From NCBI GenBank assembly GCA_036250225.1, contig JAPZLL010000004.1, forward strand, positions 1,364,001 through 1,428,000: a stretch of 64,000 bases of DNA, in the 5' to 3' direction. The notes under the pieces were generated by a model, which was not told where the DNA came from, did not search any database, and saw nothing but the letters and a program-made list of their open reading frames with translations. Position numbers and translations under genes: made by a program. The DNA is from Cercophora sp. LCS_1. Lineage: Eukaryota; Ascomycota; Sordariomycetes; Sordariales; Lasiosphaeriaceae. Numbering within the stretch: the stretch's first letter is position 1; each line of letters opens with the position of its first letter. Positions 10,506 through 21,000 of the stretch are shown in pieces.

Positions 10506-13500
10506 TACGAGCCGGACTATGGCAGGTAAGTCTCACATGTCCCCGCGTACTCCGTATCTCGGAGAAAGGAAACAAATTGGTCTGACTTGACACAGAAGCA
10601 AAAGCGGCCATCCGTATGCCTGCTCTGCCGTTCCAGACAGGCCCTCACAGGCTCGTCGCTCAAGACGTACACGAATTGGGCTGAGAATGCCGCTCAATCT
10701 CCGAATGCGGACGCGTCATCGAGACCTACGCCGCCGACCCCCAATGCTCCCGGCTTCGGCCAGTCGACTTCGGCCGGGTCGGGTTTCTACGGTGTCTCAA
10801 GCGGGGGCACAAGCTCAAGTCCGGGATGGGGCGTGTTAGGTTCTACTGGCAAGCCTTCTTCGCAAAGTCCGAAGCCGTCTTGGAGGGCGCCCGCGTTTGC
10901 TAGACCGGCCCCGGCTCCGACGCCCCCTCCACATCTGAGCCAGCTTCCCACCGAGAATGACGGGAACACCAAGACGGCACGCGAATGGGAGACACGCTCG
11001 GGAGTCCCGTTGGCACAAGAGGGGGATCTGGCAGAAGCTGTGCAGAATATGCGGCGAAAAGTCTCCAATCTTCAGCGAAGCAGCGGGTCAAATCCAAATT
11101 CGAGTGGTGACGTGAGCAACGCCTGGGCGCAGCTCGCCAGGCGGACTTCGAACAAACAGGGGCGATCTTCTGGAGATGGAGCACTTGATGGTCTCTCGGA
11201 TTTTCTCAAAGCACCCCGGGCATCAGAGAATGGCCGCAATACCTCCAAATTCTGGGGCGAGGCAAAGATCAGGTACATGGACGCCAAGAACGGCGACCCA
11301 GAGACACAGCGTGGAGCCTTGCGAAGAACTTCCCAGCGCAATTCCCAAGGCGCGCCGTCGGGGCAGCGCCGTCCTTCTACATCTAGGTTGCCTTTCGAGG
11401 ATTTCAAGTCATCAGCGGGTCAGATTGGTGCGATGGGTAAGTTGGGCTCAGCTTCCAGGAATGACTCGGCCACGCTGCATGCAAACGAACCTAGGAAAAG
11501 TGGCGGTGGTGACAAACTGGCCCAACTAGAGCGCTTAGCCGTGCAACCGAAAAAGAAAGCTGGTCAACCAAAACAGGGCGCAGCAAATTCAGCGTGGGAC
11601 TGGGTAGACGAGTATCAAGCGTCGAAGCCGAAGGAGAGCGGGTTAACAAAGGAAGTGGAGGAGGCACAGGCCAAAATTGCCCGTGAATCTGCCCAGCAAA
11701 GGGAAGAATGGGCTCGTCGAAAGGAGCGAGGCCGTCGCGACCGGGGTGAACTGAGAGAGGCACCGAAGAAATCGCAGCAAAAAGCGCCCCGACGAGGTCG
11801 TGATGAGGATGCAGATGAGGACGGGGAGTGGGAGGAGCGCCGTCGGCTTAGGCGGGAGCGCAAGGCGGAAAAGGAGAGGGCGAGACTGCAAGCACTTGAA
11901 GAGGCTGGCCCGACCCCTATCCTGCTCCCGGAGCTCATCAATGTCGCTCACCTCGGCACTGCCCTCGGCATCAAGCTCGATGTTTTCTTGGCCCAGCTTG
12001 AAGAGCTTGGGTTCGAGAATATCTCAAAAGAGAGCATTTTGACGGGGGAGACGGCCGCCTTGGTTGCTCAAGAATACGGCTTTGAACCAACTGTCGATTC
12101 CGGCGAGGAGGTGGATCTAAAGCCTCGGCCTCCACCAGAGGATCCAACTTCAGTTCCTCTCCGGCCTCCAGTGGTTACCATCATGGGCCACGTCGATCAC
12201 GGCAAGACTACACTGCTTGACTACCTGCGCAAGTCTTCGATTGTCTCTCAAGAACACGGCGGAATCACTCAACATATTGGTGCGTTCTCGGTGACGCTGT
12301 CTAGCGGAAAGCCCATTACTTTCCTTGACACACCGGGCCACGCAGCGTTCTTGACGATGCGTCAACGTGGTGCCAATGTCACCGATATCGTCATCTTGGT
12401 CGTTGCGGCAGATGATAGCGTGAAGCCACAGACCCTGGAGGCTCTGAAGCATGCCCGCGCGGCCAATGTGCCCATCATCGTGGCTATCAACAAGGTCGAC
12501 AAGGAGTCCGCCAATGTCGAGCGAGTAAAGTCCGATCTTGCCGCACATGGTGTGGAGATTGAGGACTACGGTGGTGACGTCCAGGTCGTTTGTGTCAGTG
12601 GTAAGACAGGCCAGGGCATGCAAGATCTTGAAGAAAACGTCCTCCTGCTCTCTGAAATGCTTGACATCCGCGCCGAGCCCGACGGCATGGCCGAAGGCTG
12701 GGTTCTCGAGTCCAGTGTCAAACCCATCGGTCGTGTGGCCACCGTCCTCGTCAAGCGCGGAACCCTCCGCCCTGGTGACTTCATCGTGGCGGGCACGGCT
12801 TTGGCCAAGGTCCGTGTCCTGCGTAACGAAGCTGGTGTGGAAGTCAAGGAGGCACCTCCCGGCACAGCGGTCGAGATTCTCGGGTGGAGGGAGCAACCCA
12901 ATGCTGGTGACCAGGTACTGCAGGCACCGGACGAGGATACGGCGAAAACAGCCATCGACTACCGTGTCGAAATCAAGGAGCGCCACGAGTCGGTTGCGCA
13001 GCAGACACAGATGGACCAGGAACGCCGAGAGAGGGCTGCGTTGGAGGCTACCATAGAAGAGCAGGCCGAGGAGGAGAAAGAGGGCGGCATCAAGTACGTC
13101 AACTTCACTGTCAAGGGTGACGTTCACGGCTCGGTCGAAGCCGTGTCGGCGGCAATCCTCGAGATTGGTAACAATGAGGCCCGTTCGCGCGTTCTGCAGT
13201 CGGCGCCCGGTCAAATCACCGAGTGGGATGTTGAGCACGCCGCTGTCGCGGGAGGCTGCATCATCAACTTCAACAATACCATCCCCGGACACATCAAGGG
13301 CATGGCCGAGAAGGCCGGGGTCAAGATCCTGGACCATAACATCATTTACCACTTGGTGGAAGAGGTGCGCGACATTGTGTCCGCTGCGCTGCCACCGGTC
13401 ATCTCGACGAGGGTGGTCGCTGAGGCCGATATCTTGCAGGTGTTCCCCATCAATATCAAGGGGCGCGCCTTCAAGAACATTGCCGGGTGCAAGGTCAAGA

Positions 13501-13773
13501 ACGGAACGGTGATGAAGAAGTCCAGAGTCCGGGTGCTGAGAGGGGGAGAGCAGATCTTCGAAGGTACGCTTGCTTGCTATTGGCTGCGTGATGTATGGTG
13601 AGCTAACCAAGGTGTCAGGAAATATCGACGTGCTCAAGCATGGAAAGAGAGATATGACCGAGATCAAGAAGGGCTCCGAGTGTGGCATCATGTTTGACTC
13701 GGACTGGGACGGCTTCCAGCAGGGAGACCAGATCCAGACCATTGAGGAGGTCAAGGAAAAGAGGCGGTTGTAA
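10502..13773 (+). CDS. Mitochondrial translation initiation factor IF-2
   Basis: Three exons, 10502-10525, 10596-13563 and 13619-13773, give 1048 residues. It is a bacterial-type IF2 GTPase that places formyl-Met-tRNA on the mitochondrial ribosome. A tiny first exon (MIRAGLWQ) starts a basic presequence rich in Arg, Lys and Cys. About 430 residues of low-complexity linker with charged coils follow, then an IF2 N-domain-like segment (PELINVAHLGTALGIKLDVF). G1 is GHVDHGKT at 539-546, G3 DTPGH at 586-590 and G4 NKVD at 640-643. Beta-barrel domains and the C-terminal fMet-tRNA-binding barrel come last. The protein is longer than yeast Ifm1, mostly because of the N-terminal linker. The last intron (55 bp) has a GCTAAC branch site. 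It ends 201 bp from the convergent TSR3. Confidence 0.95.
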
Positions 13774-13974
13774 AGAGGGTGTCCGTGTATCATGTGTATC
13801 AACATATAGGGTCAGGGATAGATGGCGCATGGCAAGCGGTAGCATGGATGGTGGCACTGCGTGGTTAAACACTGCATGGACTGGACGACTTGGGCCAATT
13901 TACACTCCCCGCCTTTTGTGTGTAATTCTATGTAAAGTACATTTCACTTCGGTCCAGATGACGGATAGAGGTGT

Positions 13975-15195
13975 TTACCGTCTCCTCGGGGCAGTGATGG
14001 AGGCTGCGGAAAAGGTCCCTGATATGGTGGCCCGCGAACGCTCCTTTTCGAGCTTGTTGAGGCCCATTCGATCAGTGACGGGCGTAGCCGAAATGATTTC
14101 ATCGAAATCGTCGTTGTCTGACCCGTTGTCGGAATCTGGCTCCGCATCAGAATCGGGTTTGTATTGTGAGTTTTGTGGTCGTGGAATCGATGCCGGGGCC
14201 TTCTTCTGCTCGTCCCGTGAGTCCCCAGCGCTCTGGAAAGGCTTGGAGGCCAGGATCTTGCGTCGAATGGCCTCCATTTCGGCATCATCATCCTCTTCCT
14301 CGTCTTCGGAGAGAGCATATGGGTCTTTGACTGCAGGCTGGGGTTGCGGTGCGGGTTTAGTCCCCAGATAGATGCCGTCGACACTCCCTTCTTCGTCTGA
14401 CCTTTCTTTCTCGTCGCCATCTTCACTTCCCTCCTCTTCGTCGTCTTCGTCATCTGACTCTATCGGGCCCCTTCGGTTCGTGTTCACCCAAATCTCGTTT
14501 GAATCGTTCTCTTCCCTGTTGTCGGCGTACTCTTTCTCCAGCTTCTCCATCCACTCCGCTTCCGCCTTCTTCACGGCAGCAGCATCCTCGCACGCAGCAT
14601 ATTTCTTGAACAGGCTGGCGTTGATCTCGAGGAATGCCTCGCCGTAGGAGAAAGGCGCCAGTATATCTCGCGCCCAGTCGGGGTGCCCACAGATGCAGAA
14701 GGCCGCAGCCAACGCCTCGACGCAGTTCAGGCGCCATGGCTTGCCGTAGTTGACTGTGTTCGCAGCGACGAGGTAGGGTAGAAGTCTTTCGCACTTCCCG
14801 CCGACCTTTGACCACTGAACCTCTTTTGTGCGCGCCCACGAACACTCAACCACGGCGGCGCCAAACTGCTCGAGCAGGGGGGCGTCGGCGGGGGAGACCA
14901 CCTGCTTTCCGTTGGGCGTGATGATGACGCCAGCGTGCCGCTGGCCGAGGTGCAGCTCGCGCATTAGGCCAAGCTTCATCAGCTTCTTGCCCGAGCAGCG
15001 CTTTGGGTCGCAGTGGCCCAGGTCCCAGCAGGCAGCCTTGAAGGCGGGGCGCCATGAGCTACTGGAGGTGGCGGTCGTCGGGTCTTCGTCGTCGGCATTA
15101 TCGGCTGTCTGTCGCCTAGGATTCGAGTTTCGGGGAGGCCCGCGGTTGAAGTGTTTTCCTCGGGAGGAGAAATTGTCTTTCTTGTGGCGGACCAT
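13975..15195 (-). CDS. 18S rRNA aminocarboxypropyltransferase TSR3
   Basis: Single exon, 406 residues. Tsr3 transfers the 3-amino-3-carboxypropyl group of S-adenosylmethionine to the hypermodified pseudouridine of 18S rRNA during late cytosolic 40S maturation. The N-terminus MVRHKKDNFSSRG is the usual fungal start; another in-frame ATG 75 bp upstream (15270) would add 25 residues with no family resemblance. The catalytic core spans about residues 48-240, with conserved blocks AACWDLGHCDPKRCSGKKL, VECSWART, LPYLVAANTVNYGKPWRLN and EALAAAFCICGH. The remaining 165 residues are an acidic, Ser/Asp/Glu-rich disordered tail, as is common in fungal Tsr3. It is divergent from the GGA adaptor. Confidence 0.95.
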   Translation of the reverse strand: MVRHKKDNFSSRGKHFNRGPPRNSNPRRQTADNADDEDPTTATSSSSWRPAFKAACWDLGHCDPKRCSGKKLMKLGLMRELHLGQRHAGVIITPNGKQVVSPADAPLLEQFGAAVVECSWARTKEVQWSKVGGKCERLLPYLVAANTVNYGKPWRLNCVEALAAAFCICGHPDWARDILAPFSYGEAFLEINASLFKKYAACEDAAAVKKAEAEWMEKLEKEYADNREENDSNEIWVNTNRRGPIESDDEDDEEEGSEDGDEKERSDEEGSVDGIYLGTKPAPQPQPAVKDPYALSEDEEEDDDAEMEAIRRKILASKPFQSAGDSRDEQKKAPASIPRPQNSQYKPDSDAEPDSDNGSDNDDFDEIISATPVTDRMGLNKLEKERSRATISGTFSAASITAPRRR

Positions 15196-15666
15196 CTTGC
15201 TGGTTTGGACCCTGAAATTTCTGGTGATGCTTGGTGTAAGTTGGTGCAGAACTTCAGTTGCGTCAGGCATGTCATGGCGGGGTTGAAATTTGTCCCGCCC
15301 GCGCGCACACCCCGCGACCCCACTGCTGTGAGCAAGCCGACAATCTGGCCATTTACGGTTTAGGTGACACTCCTAGGACTTATCGGGGAAAACGCAGTCA
15401 CTACCCAGCCCGTCTCTGCCTGCCGTTACCGTCCAGCCATGCACCACGCTCACCACAGTCGATCCGATTTCGAACCGCACACCCGGTCCCCCCGCGGCCC
15501 ATCACAACCCCAGCCGCCGCCCGTCGCCCCCCTTTTTGGCCCCGTCTGGGCTCCCTTCCAGGTCAACGTACCTCCCCCCCAACGACAAAACGAGGCGCGA
15601 CGAGCCAACCGACACCGCGACGAAGCAGACGCAGAGCTTGAGCTCAAGCTTCGGCCCAGTCAAACG
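15196..15666. promoter_or_regulatory. Bidirectional promoter, TSR3 / GGA
   Basis: This 471-bp region separates two divergent starts. The frame leading into the GGA gene is open back to 15364, with an in-frame ATG at 15439, so its right half could be coding. The peptide there is Pro/His/Arg-rich low complexity and looks like translated leader. Confidence 0.5.
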
Positions 15667-17758
15667 ATGGAGGCTGCATCTGCGCGCTATGCGGCGAGGG
15701 ATCGCTGGGGCGAGATGGGACTCCCAGCTCCCTCGCAGCTCCAGCGCTTCATCCAGGCGGCCTGCAGCCCCGAGAACTACGAGCCCAATCTTGCCCTCAA
15801 CCTCGAGATCGCCGACCTCATCAACGCCAAGAAGGGGTCGACCCCGCGCGAGGCCGCCATGGCCATCGTCACGCTCATCAACCACCGCAACCCCAACGTG
15901 TCGCTGCTGGCTATCAACTTACTCGACATCTGCGTCAAGAACTGCGGCTACCCCTTCCACCTGCAGATCAGCACCAAGGAGTTCCTCAACGAGCTTGTCC
16001 GCCGCTTCCCCGAGCGACCTCCCATTCGACCCTCGCGCGTCCAGCTCAAGATCCTCGAGGCCATTGAGGAATGGCGCGGCACGATTTGCGAGACGAGCCG
16101 ATACAAGGAGGACCTGGGTTTCATTCGTGACATGCACCGCCTCCTGAGCTTCAAGGGGTATACTTTCCCTGAGGTCAGGAGGGAGGACGCCGCCGTGCTG
16201 AATCCAAGCGACGTACGTGGCTTATATGCTGTTGAAGCTCCATGCTCCATTGCTAACGAGTGGTGTAGAATTTGAAATCGGCCGAGGAAATGGAAGAGGA
16301 AGAGCGCGAGGCGCAGTCGGCCAAGCTCCAGGAGCTCATTCGAAGGGGAACTCCGGAAGACCTGCGAGAGGCCAACCAGCTCATGAAGGTCATGGCAGGA
16401 TACGACACACGATCAAAGGTCGACTACCGTGCCAAGGCTGCCGAAGAAGTCGGCAAGATCCAGCAAAAGGCCAGGTTGCTCGAGGAGAGGTTAGCTCACT
16501 TCAAGCCTGGCGACAAGATGGTCGATGGCGATGTGTTCTCCGAGCTCGCTGCTGCCCTGTCGAGCGCGCAACCTAAGATCCAGAAGATGTGCGAGGAAGA
16601 ATCGGACGATCACGAGGCTGTTGCAAAACTACTCGAAATCAACGACAGCATACACAGGACGGTTGAGCGCTACAAGCTGCTCAAAAAGGGTGATGTCGAG
16701 GGCGCAAATAAGATCGCTGCTGGGGCACCCATTGATTCGGTACAGCCAAGTAGCGCGGGTGGCAAGACCGCTGCGAACGAGCTCTCCTTGATCGACTTTG
16801 ACGGTGATGGCGATACCAACGGCTCGAGCGCGAGCGCTCAGGCGAGTGGGACAACAGGTGTCGAAAATGACCTCCTTGGTCTGTCATTAGGGGATAATGG
16901 CCCGTACGGGCAACCGGGCGGCATTGCGCTGGGCTTCGGCGCAAATACGAGTATGCTCACCCCGTTAAATCCTTGGGTTCGTATGCTGACTATGTCTTTA
17001 GACATCCCTGGAGGGCCGCTTCTCTCGTCTGTGACGCAAAACAGCAGTGCAAAGGGGCCCGTCCCGACACCAACACCACCGCCTGGCAACTCCTTTTCCC
17101 AGTTTTCCTCACTTACATCCGCCCCAGGGTCCAAATCGACCACACCACAACCTCCCTTTGCCTCCCGGTCCGCCTTCTCCCCTCCCCCATCCAAGCCAGT
17201 TGCCGAGGACCCCTTCGCAGCCCTCAGCTCACTGTCCTCCAAATCACCAGCACCCGCCCCTACGGCCTCAAACGACGACGACGAGTGGTCCTTTTCATCG
17301 GCGCTCCCACCAGAAGCGCCACCAGCCCTGCCCAGAGAGCATCGAGCGGTTGTCAGCAACACAACCCTCAAGATCGACCTGATAGCCAACAGAGCAACCG
17401 ACACGACACCGTCGATTAACCTCCTGTTTTCATTTAGCAACAATACAGCCCAGCCTGTTTCGGAGCTGCACTTCCAACTCGCAGTCACAAAAGTAGGCTG
17501 GTTTTTCTCTCTTGTCTTAAAATACAGAAAATGGCAAGCTAACAGACGCAGGGTTACGAATCGAAGCTCACGCCTCAGTCGGGAAGGAACCTGGCGCCCA
17601 AACAGAGTGCAGGAGTAACACAGGCCATCAGCGTCCTCAACTCAAAAAATCACAACGAAAAGGTACAGGTGATCAAGCTGCGGTGGAGGGTGGCGTACAA
17701 GGTTGGGGCCGAGTTGAAACAGGAGATGGGCGACATTCAGGAGTTTACCGTCGCATGA
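15667..17758 (+). CDS. GGA-type clathrin adaptor (VHS-GAT-GAE)
   Basis: Four exons, 15667-16212, 16269-16950, 17002-17492 and 17552-17758, give 641 residues. GGA proteins are Arf-dependent adaptors that recruit clathrin at the trans-Golgi and sort cargo to endosomes. A VHS domain occupies about 20-150 (LALNLEIADLINAKKGS, NPNVSLLAINLLDICVKNCG). A GAT helical domain spans about 190-300 (LKSAEEMEEEEREAQSAKL, MKVMAGYDTRSKVDYR, ESDDHEAVAKLLEINDSI). A Ser/Pro-rich hinge follows, with acidic patches and a WSF motif (DDDDEWSFSSAL), then a GAE ear from about 520 (NTTLKIDLIANR ... VQVIKLRWRVAYK). The start MEAASARYAARDRWG is chosen because the VHS domain follows directly, as in homologues; ATG 15439 would add 76 low-complexity residues. 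Intron 2 (51 bp) is a multiple of three with no stop, so its retention would also be readable. Confidence 0.9.
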
Positions 17759-18085
17759 CAACAGGCATCTTGATGGGTGTGTGGATCAGGACAGGGGTGG
17801 TGTTTTACAGAGCTTGTCATCTAAAAAGCTACATATCCAGGAGAATCGAGCAGTAGCAGAGGTGATATCCACCCAGCGGCGTTGAGAGAAGTACAATTCT
17901 TGCTTTTCCAGGATGCTATGCTGTGCTATGCTTTACAATCTATGAGCCCATTAATTCCACCAATTTCTATTCAACCTTTGCCTAAGCCAAACCAAACCAA
18001 ACCATACCTTTAACTAACCTGACCATGACCCAGACTCGTGTATATGCGACCAACTCCCAAAACGGCCAACAAGCCATACAAGATA
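17759..18085. other. Convergent intergenic region
   Basis: This 327-bp region lies between the GGA and NLR 3' ends. It carries short CCAAA-type reiterations near 17985-18003 and a CTATGCTGTGCTATGCT duplication near 17909. No gene is seen. Confidence 0.5.
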
Positions 18086-21000
18086 CTACTCAAACCCCAA
18101 CCCCAACCCAAACTCCCCATCGCCCCTCTCCCTTCCAAATTCAACAACACCGCCACCAACTCTAAACCCACCAGAACCCCCGCTTCCACTCCTCGTCATG
18201 TCCTCTCCTCCCACATCCGGGCTTCCCGTTACAGACAATGGTGAGTGGTAACCTCCTCTACCCCTCGGGGACGGACTCTGGCTTTTCGATCTCCCACTGC
18301 CACCACCACCCATCCGTCTCTTTGCATTCTCGCCCGCGCCCACCACGCCCTGTGGTGGCGGGGACGGAAATGACGAGCCTGGATGGTGCGCGGCTTCCCA
18401 TCGCGCGTACGAGGTGTCCACGTCGGGGAAGAGATTATCCCTGCGCGGCGACGGTTCCGTCTCTGTGTATGAAGGACGGCGAGAGTGTTGCGTCGAGTTG
18501 AAACGCGCGTGGAGGCGGGAGATGTCAAAGTCTGGAGAGGCATTGGTGGAAGGATTGAGGGGAGAGGGGTGTCGGTGGGAGGAGGTATCAGACTGGGGCT
18601 GGGAGGTGTAGCCTCGTGGATGGATCCAAATGGGCGGACGGATGGTGGGGAAGGAGAGTGAGAGGGGTTCTGGTTGGGAGGGTGGGTCGTAGGGGATGGT
18701 GGTGTCCCAGCGGCGGAGGTCCGGGTTTGGAGGCGGTGGGAAGGGAGAGTTGGGCACTGAAGGGGAAGAGGAGGCTGTTCGGGAGCCGCGGAAGATGGGT
18801 CCTGGAGGAGGAAGCGGGGAGGAAGAGGGGATTGGAATCGGGAGAGGGGACGAGGGACGGGGGAGCACGTTTTGCTTGAGGCGTTTGACGGTGGCGGCAG
18901 TCCAGGATTTCGGGGACGAGATGATTTGGGCGAGGCCGCTGGTGAAGGGAACAGGGGCGACGGCGAGGTCGGTCGGAGGGATGGGTTGGGCTGTTACTTG
19001 GGAGTAGCTATTGTGACCGAGGAGGTAACTAGGCCTGGCGGGCCTTCCCGAGGAGGATGTGGTGGTGGTGTCAGGTTGGGGTGCCGGGATGGACTGGCGG
19101 ATCTTGTTGAGTTCCATCTCGGCGTCGCTGCGCGCTGTGACGCGGTTTTTGCTGGATGAGCGGGACTCGGGTTTCTTGGTGGCAATGGAGGCAACGGCGA
19201 GTTCTTTGCTGACGCCGATGCGGGGGTCGCCGATGGTTTTGTCTCGCCATGCGCCGGCGCGGTCGTGGTAGCGGCGGGATTCCTGCCGTCGGATGACCCT
19301 GTGGTGAGGGATCACCTCCTGCCAGTCCTCGTACTCGCGTTGCGAGTTGGTGAACTGGTCGTCCGGAGGAGTATGAGCCGGCTGCGCATTCCACCCCAGG
19401 GCCTTATTCCAAGTCGACGGGGGGATGACCGTCTCTTGGTCGTCGTCATGGATGTCTGGCACCGGTGGCATTACGGGGTTTGTCGGATAGGGAACTCCCT
19501 GCCACTCAGTCGGGCTGAGAGGAGATGCAGGATCGAACATAATAGGCGACTGAATAGGGGCTGGGCTCTCTCCGTCACTGGCCAAGAACGCGTCCCAGCT
19601 GTTTTGGCTGTCATGGCTGGGTATTGTTGCGGCAGAGTCTGTCTCCGACAAGGAACTTGACCGGTCGAAAATGGAAGCCGGCGGTTCCTCACTTGACCCC
19701 GTGACAATCTTGGCCTGCAAGGCTTGTGAGAGGTGGTCAATGTGCCCCTGGATCTTTTCCAGGCGTGCCAGTACTTCGGCCCGGGCCTTGGTGAGCACCT
19801 CAGGGTATCGTTTCTTGAACCTGTCGAGATTCTGCAGGAGCTTCTCGCCGTGAATTGAGAATCGGCGATAGTCATCTGGCAGTCCTACCCGAGGATCCTC
19901 CTCAATTCGCTTGTGTGCGTCATCATAGGACCGACACCAAAGCGCCGTTGCTCGTTCCAGCCAAAAGTGGACCTGCTGCTCCTCTTGGAGTGTGTCGATG
20001 AAGAAGGCTTGCACTACGCTGTGGATGCGAAGGAGATCCAGATAGTCGGCCTGCTTGTCGAAGCTCCTCTTGGAGCTGCGGGAACTCGACGACGAGATAT
20101 CGTCACCCTCGGTCCGCTCGATCAGGGCAAAGGCGATAAGTGTCCGGAGCGTGTTGTTGAGATTCGTCTTTCTGTGTGAAGCATCACACGATTTGATAGG
20201 GGTTGCCTTGTCCAGCGCAGAGAGGCCTGTTTCCCGTTAGCATTGGCGCCCTCCAGCCACGGCGACGCTTTCTTACCAAGTGACACCATTTCCACGGGAA
20301 TATGCTGGTCGAAAAAGACCAACAGTGAAATCAAGTTCAACGCCGCGTTGGCGCCCCGATGTTCGAGCTGCTCCCGTACCGCTCGATACGCCGGTAATCG
20401 TCCTGCTTTCGGCCGACTCCTGTAGGACTTCAGGTACCTTGAGAGCGGCTCTCTTGTCGCCTTGAGGTGCTGGGCAGCAACGTGGATCATGAGTGGAAGC
20501 CTCCCCATCAGCTGCACCAACTCAAGTGCCCTGGCCTGATCATCTACGTTCCATGGCGGTTTCTTATCCATCTCCAGCAACAGTAAATCCTGGGCCTGCC
20601 GTGCCGTCAACAGTCCCAGCTCCATAACCTGGGGGTTGTCGAATCGCGGATCACCTGTCACAGCCCGCTCGGTTGACGTGTAGATGAGACTCGTGTTGCG
20701 CGCATCAGGGATGAACTCATGAAGACCAGGTGTATCAAACTGGACGCCGTCGAGGACCATCAGCCACCCTGACTGCGCATTGAGCCACTTGCGAACAATC
20801 TGAACGATGCGCTTCGGGTCTCGCAGCTCCTCCACGTCACGCTGCTCCACCAGCCCGCGAAGGGCCTCGTTCTTAGCAATCCGCCAGTACCAATACTCCA
20901 TCTCATACCGGGACTTGGCCCGCACCCAGTAGATGCCGCCTGGGTAGTCGTCCTTGTGCTGAAACACGTATTGCCGTGCAAGGTGGGTTTTCCCTCCGCC

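Noticed and set aside
12150..13805. 551-codon open frame antisense to mitochondrial IF2
   Set aside because: It lies opposite the strongly conserved GTPase core; composition is that of a codon-bias shadow.
15439..15666. N-terminal extension of the GGA adaptor from ATG 15439
   Set aside because: The 76 residues are Pro/His/Arg low complexity; homologues begin near MEAASARY just before the VHS domain. It is kept as an alternative only.
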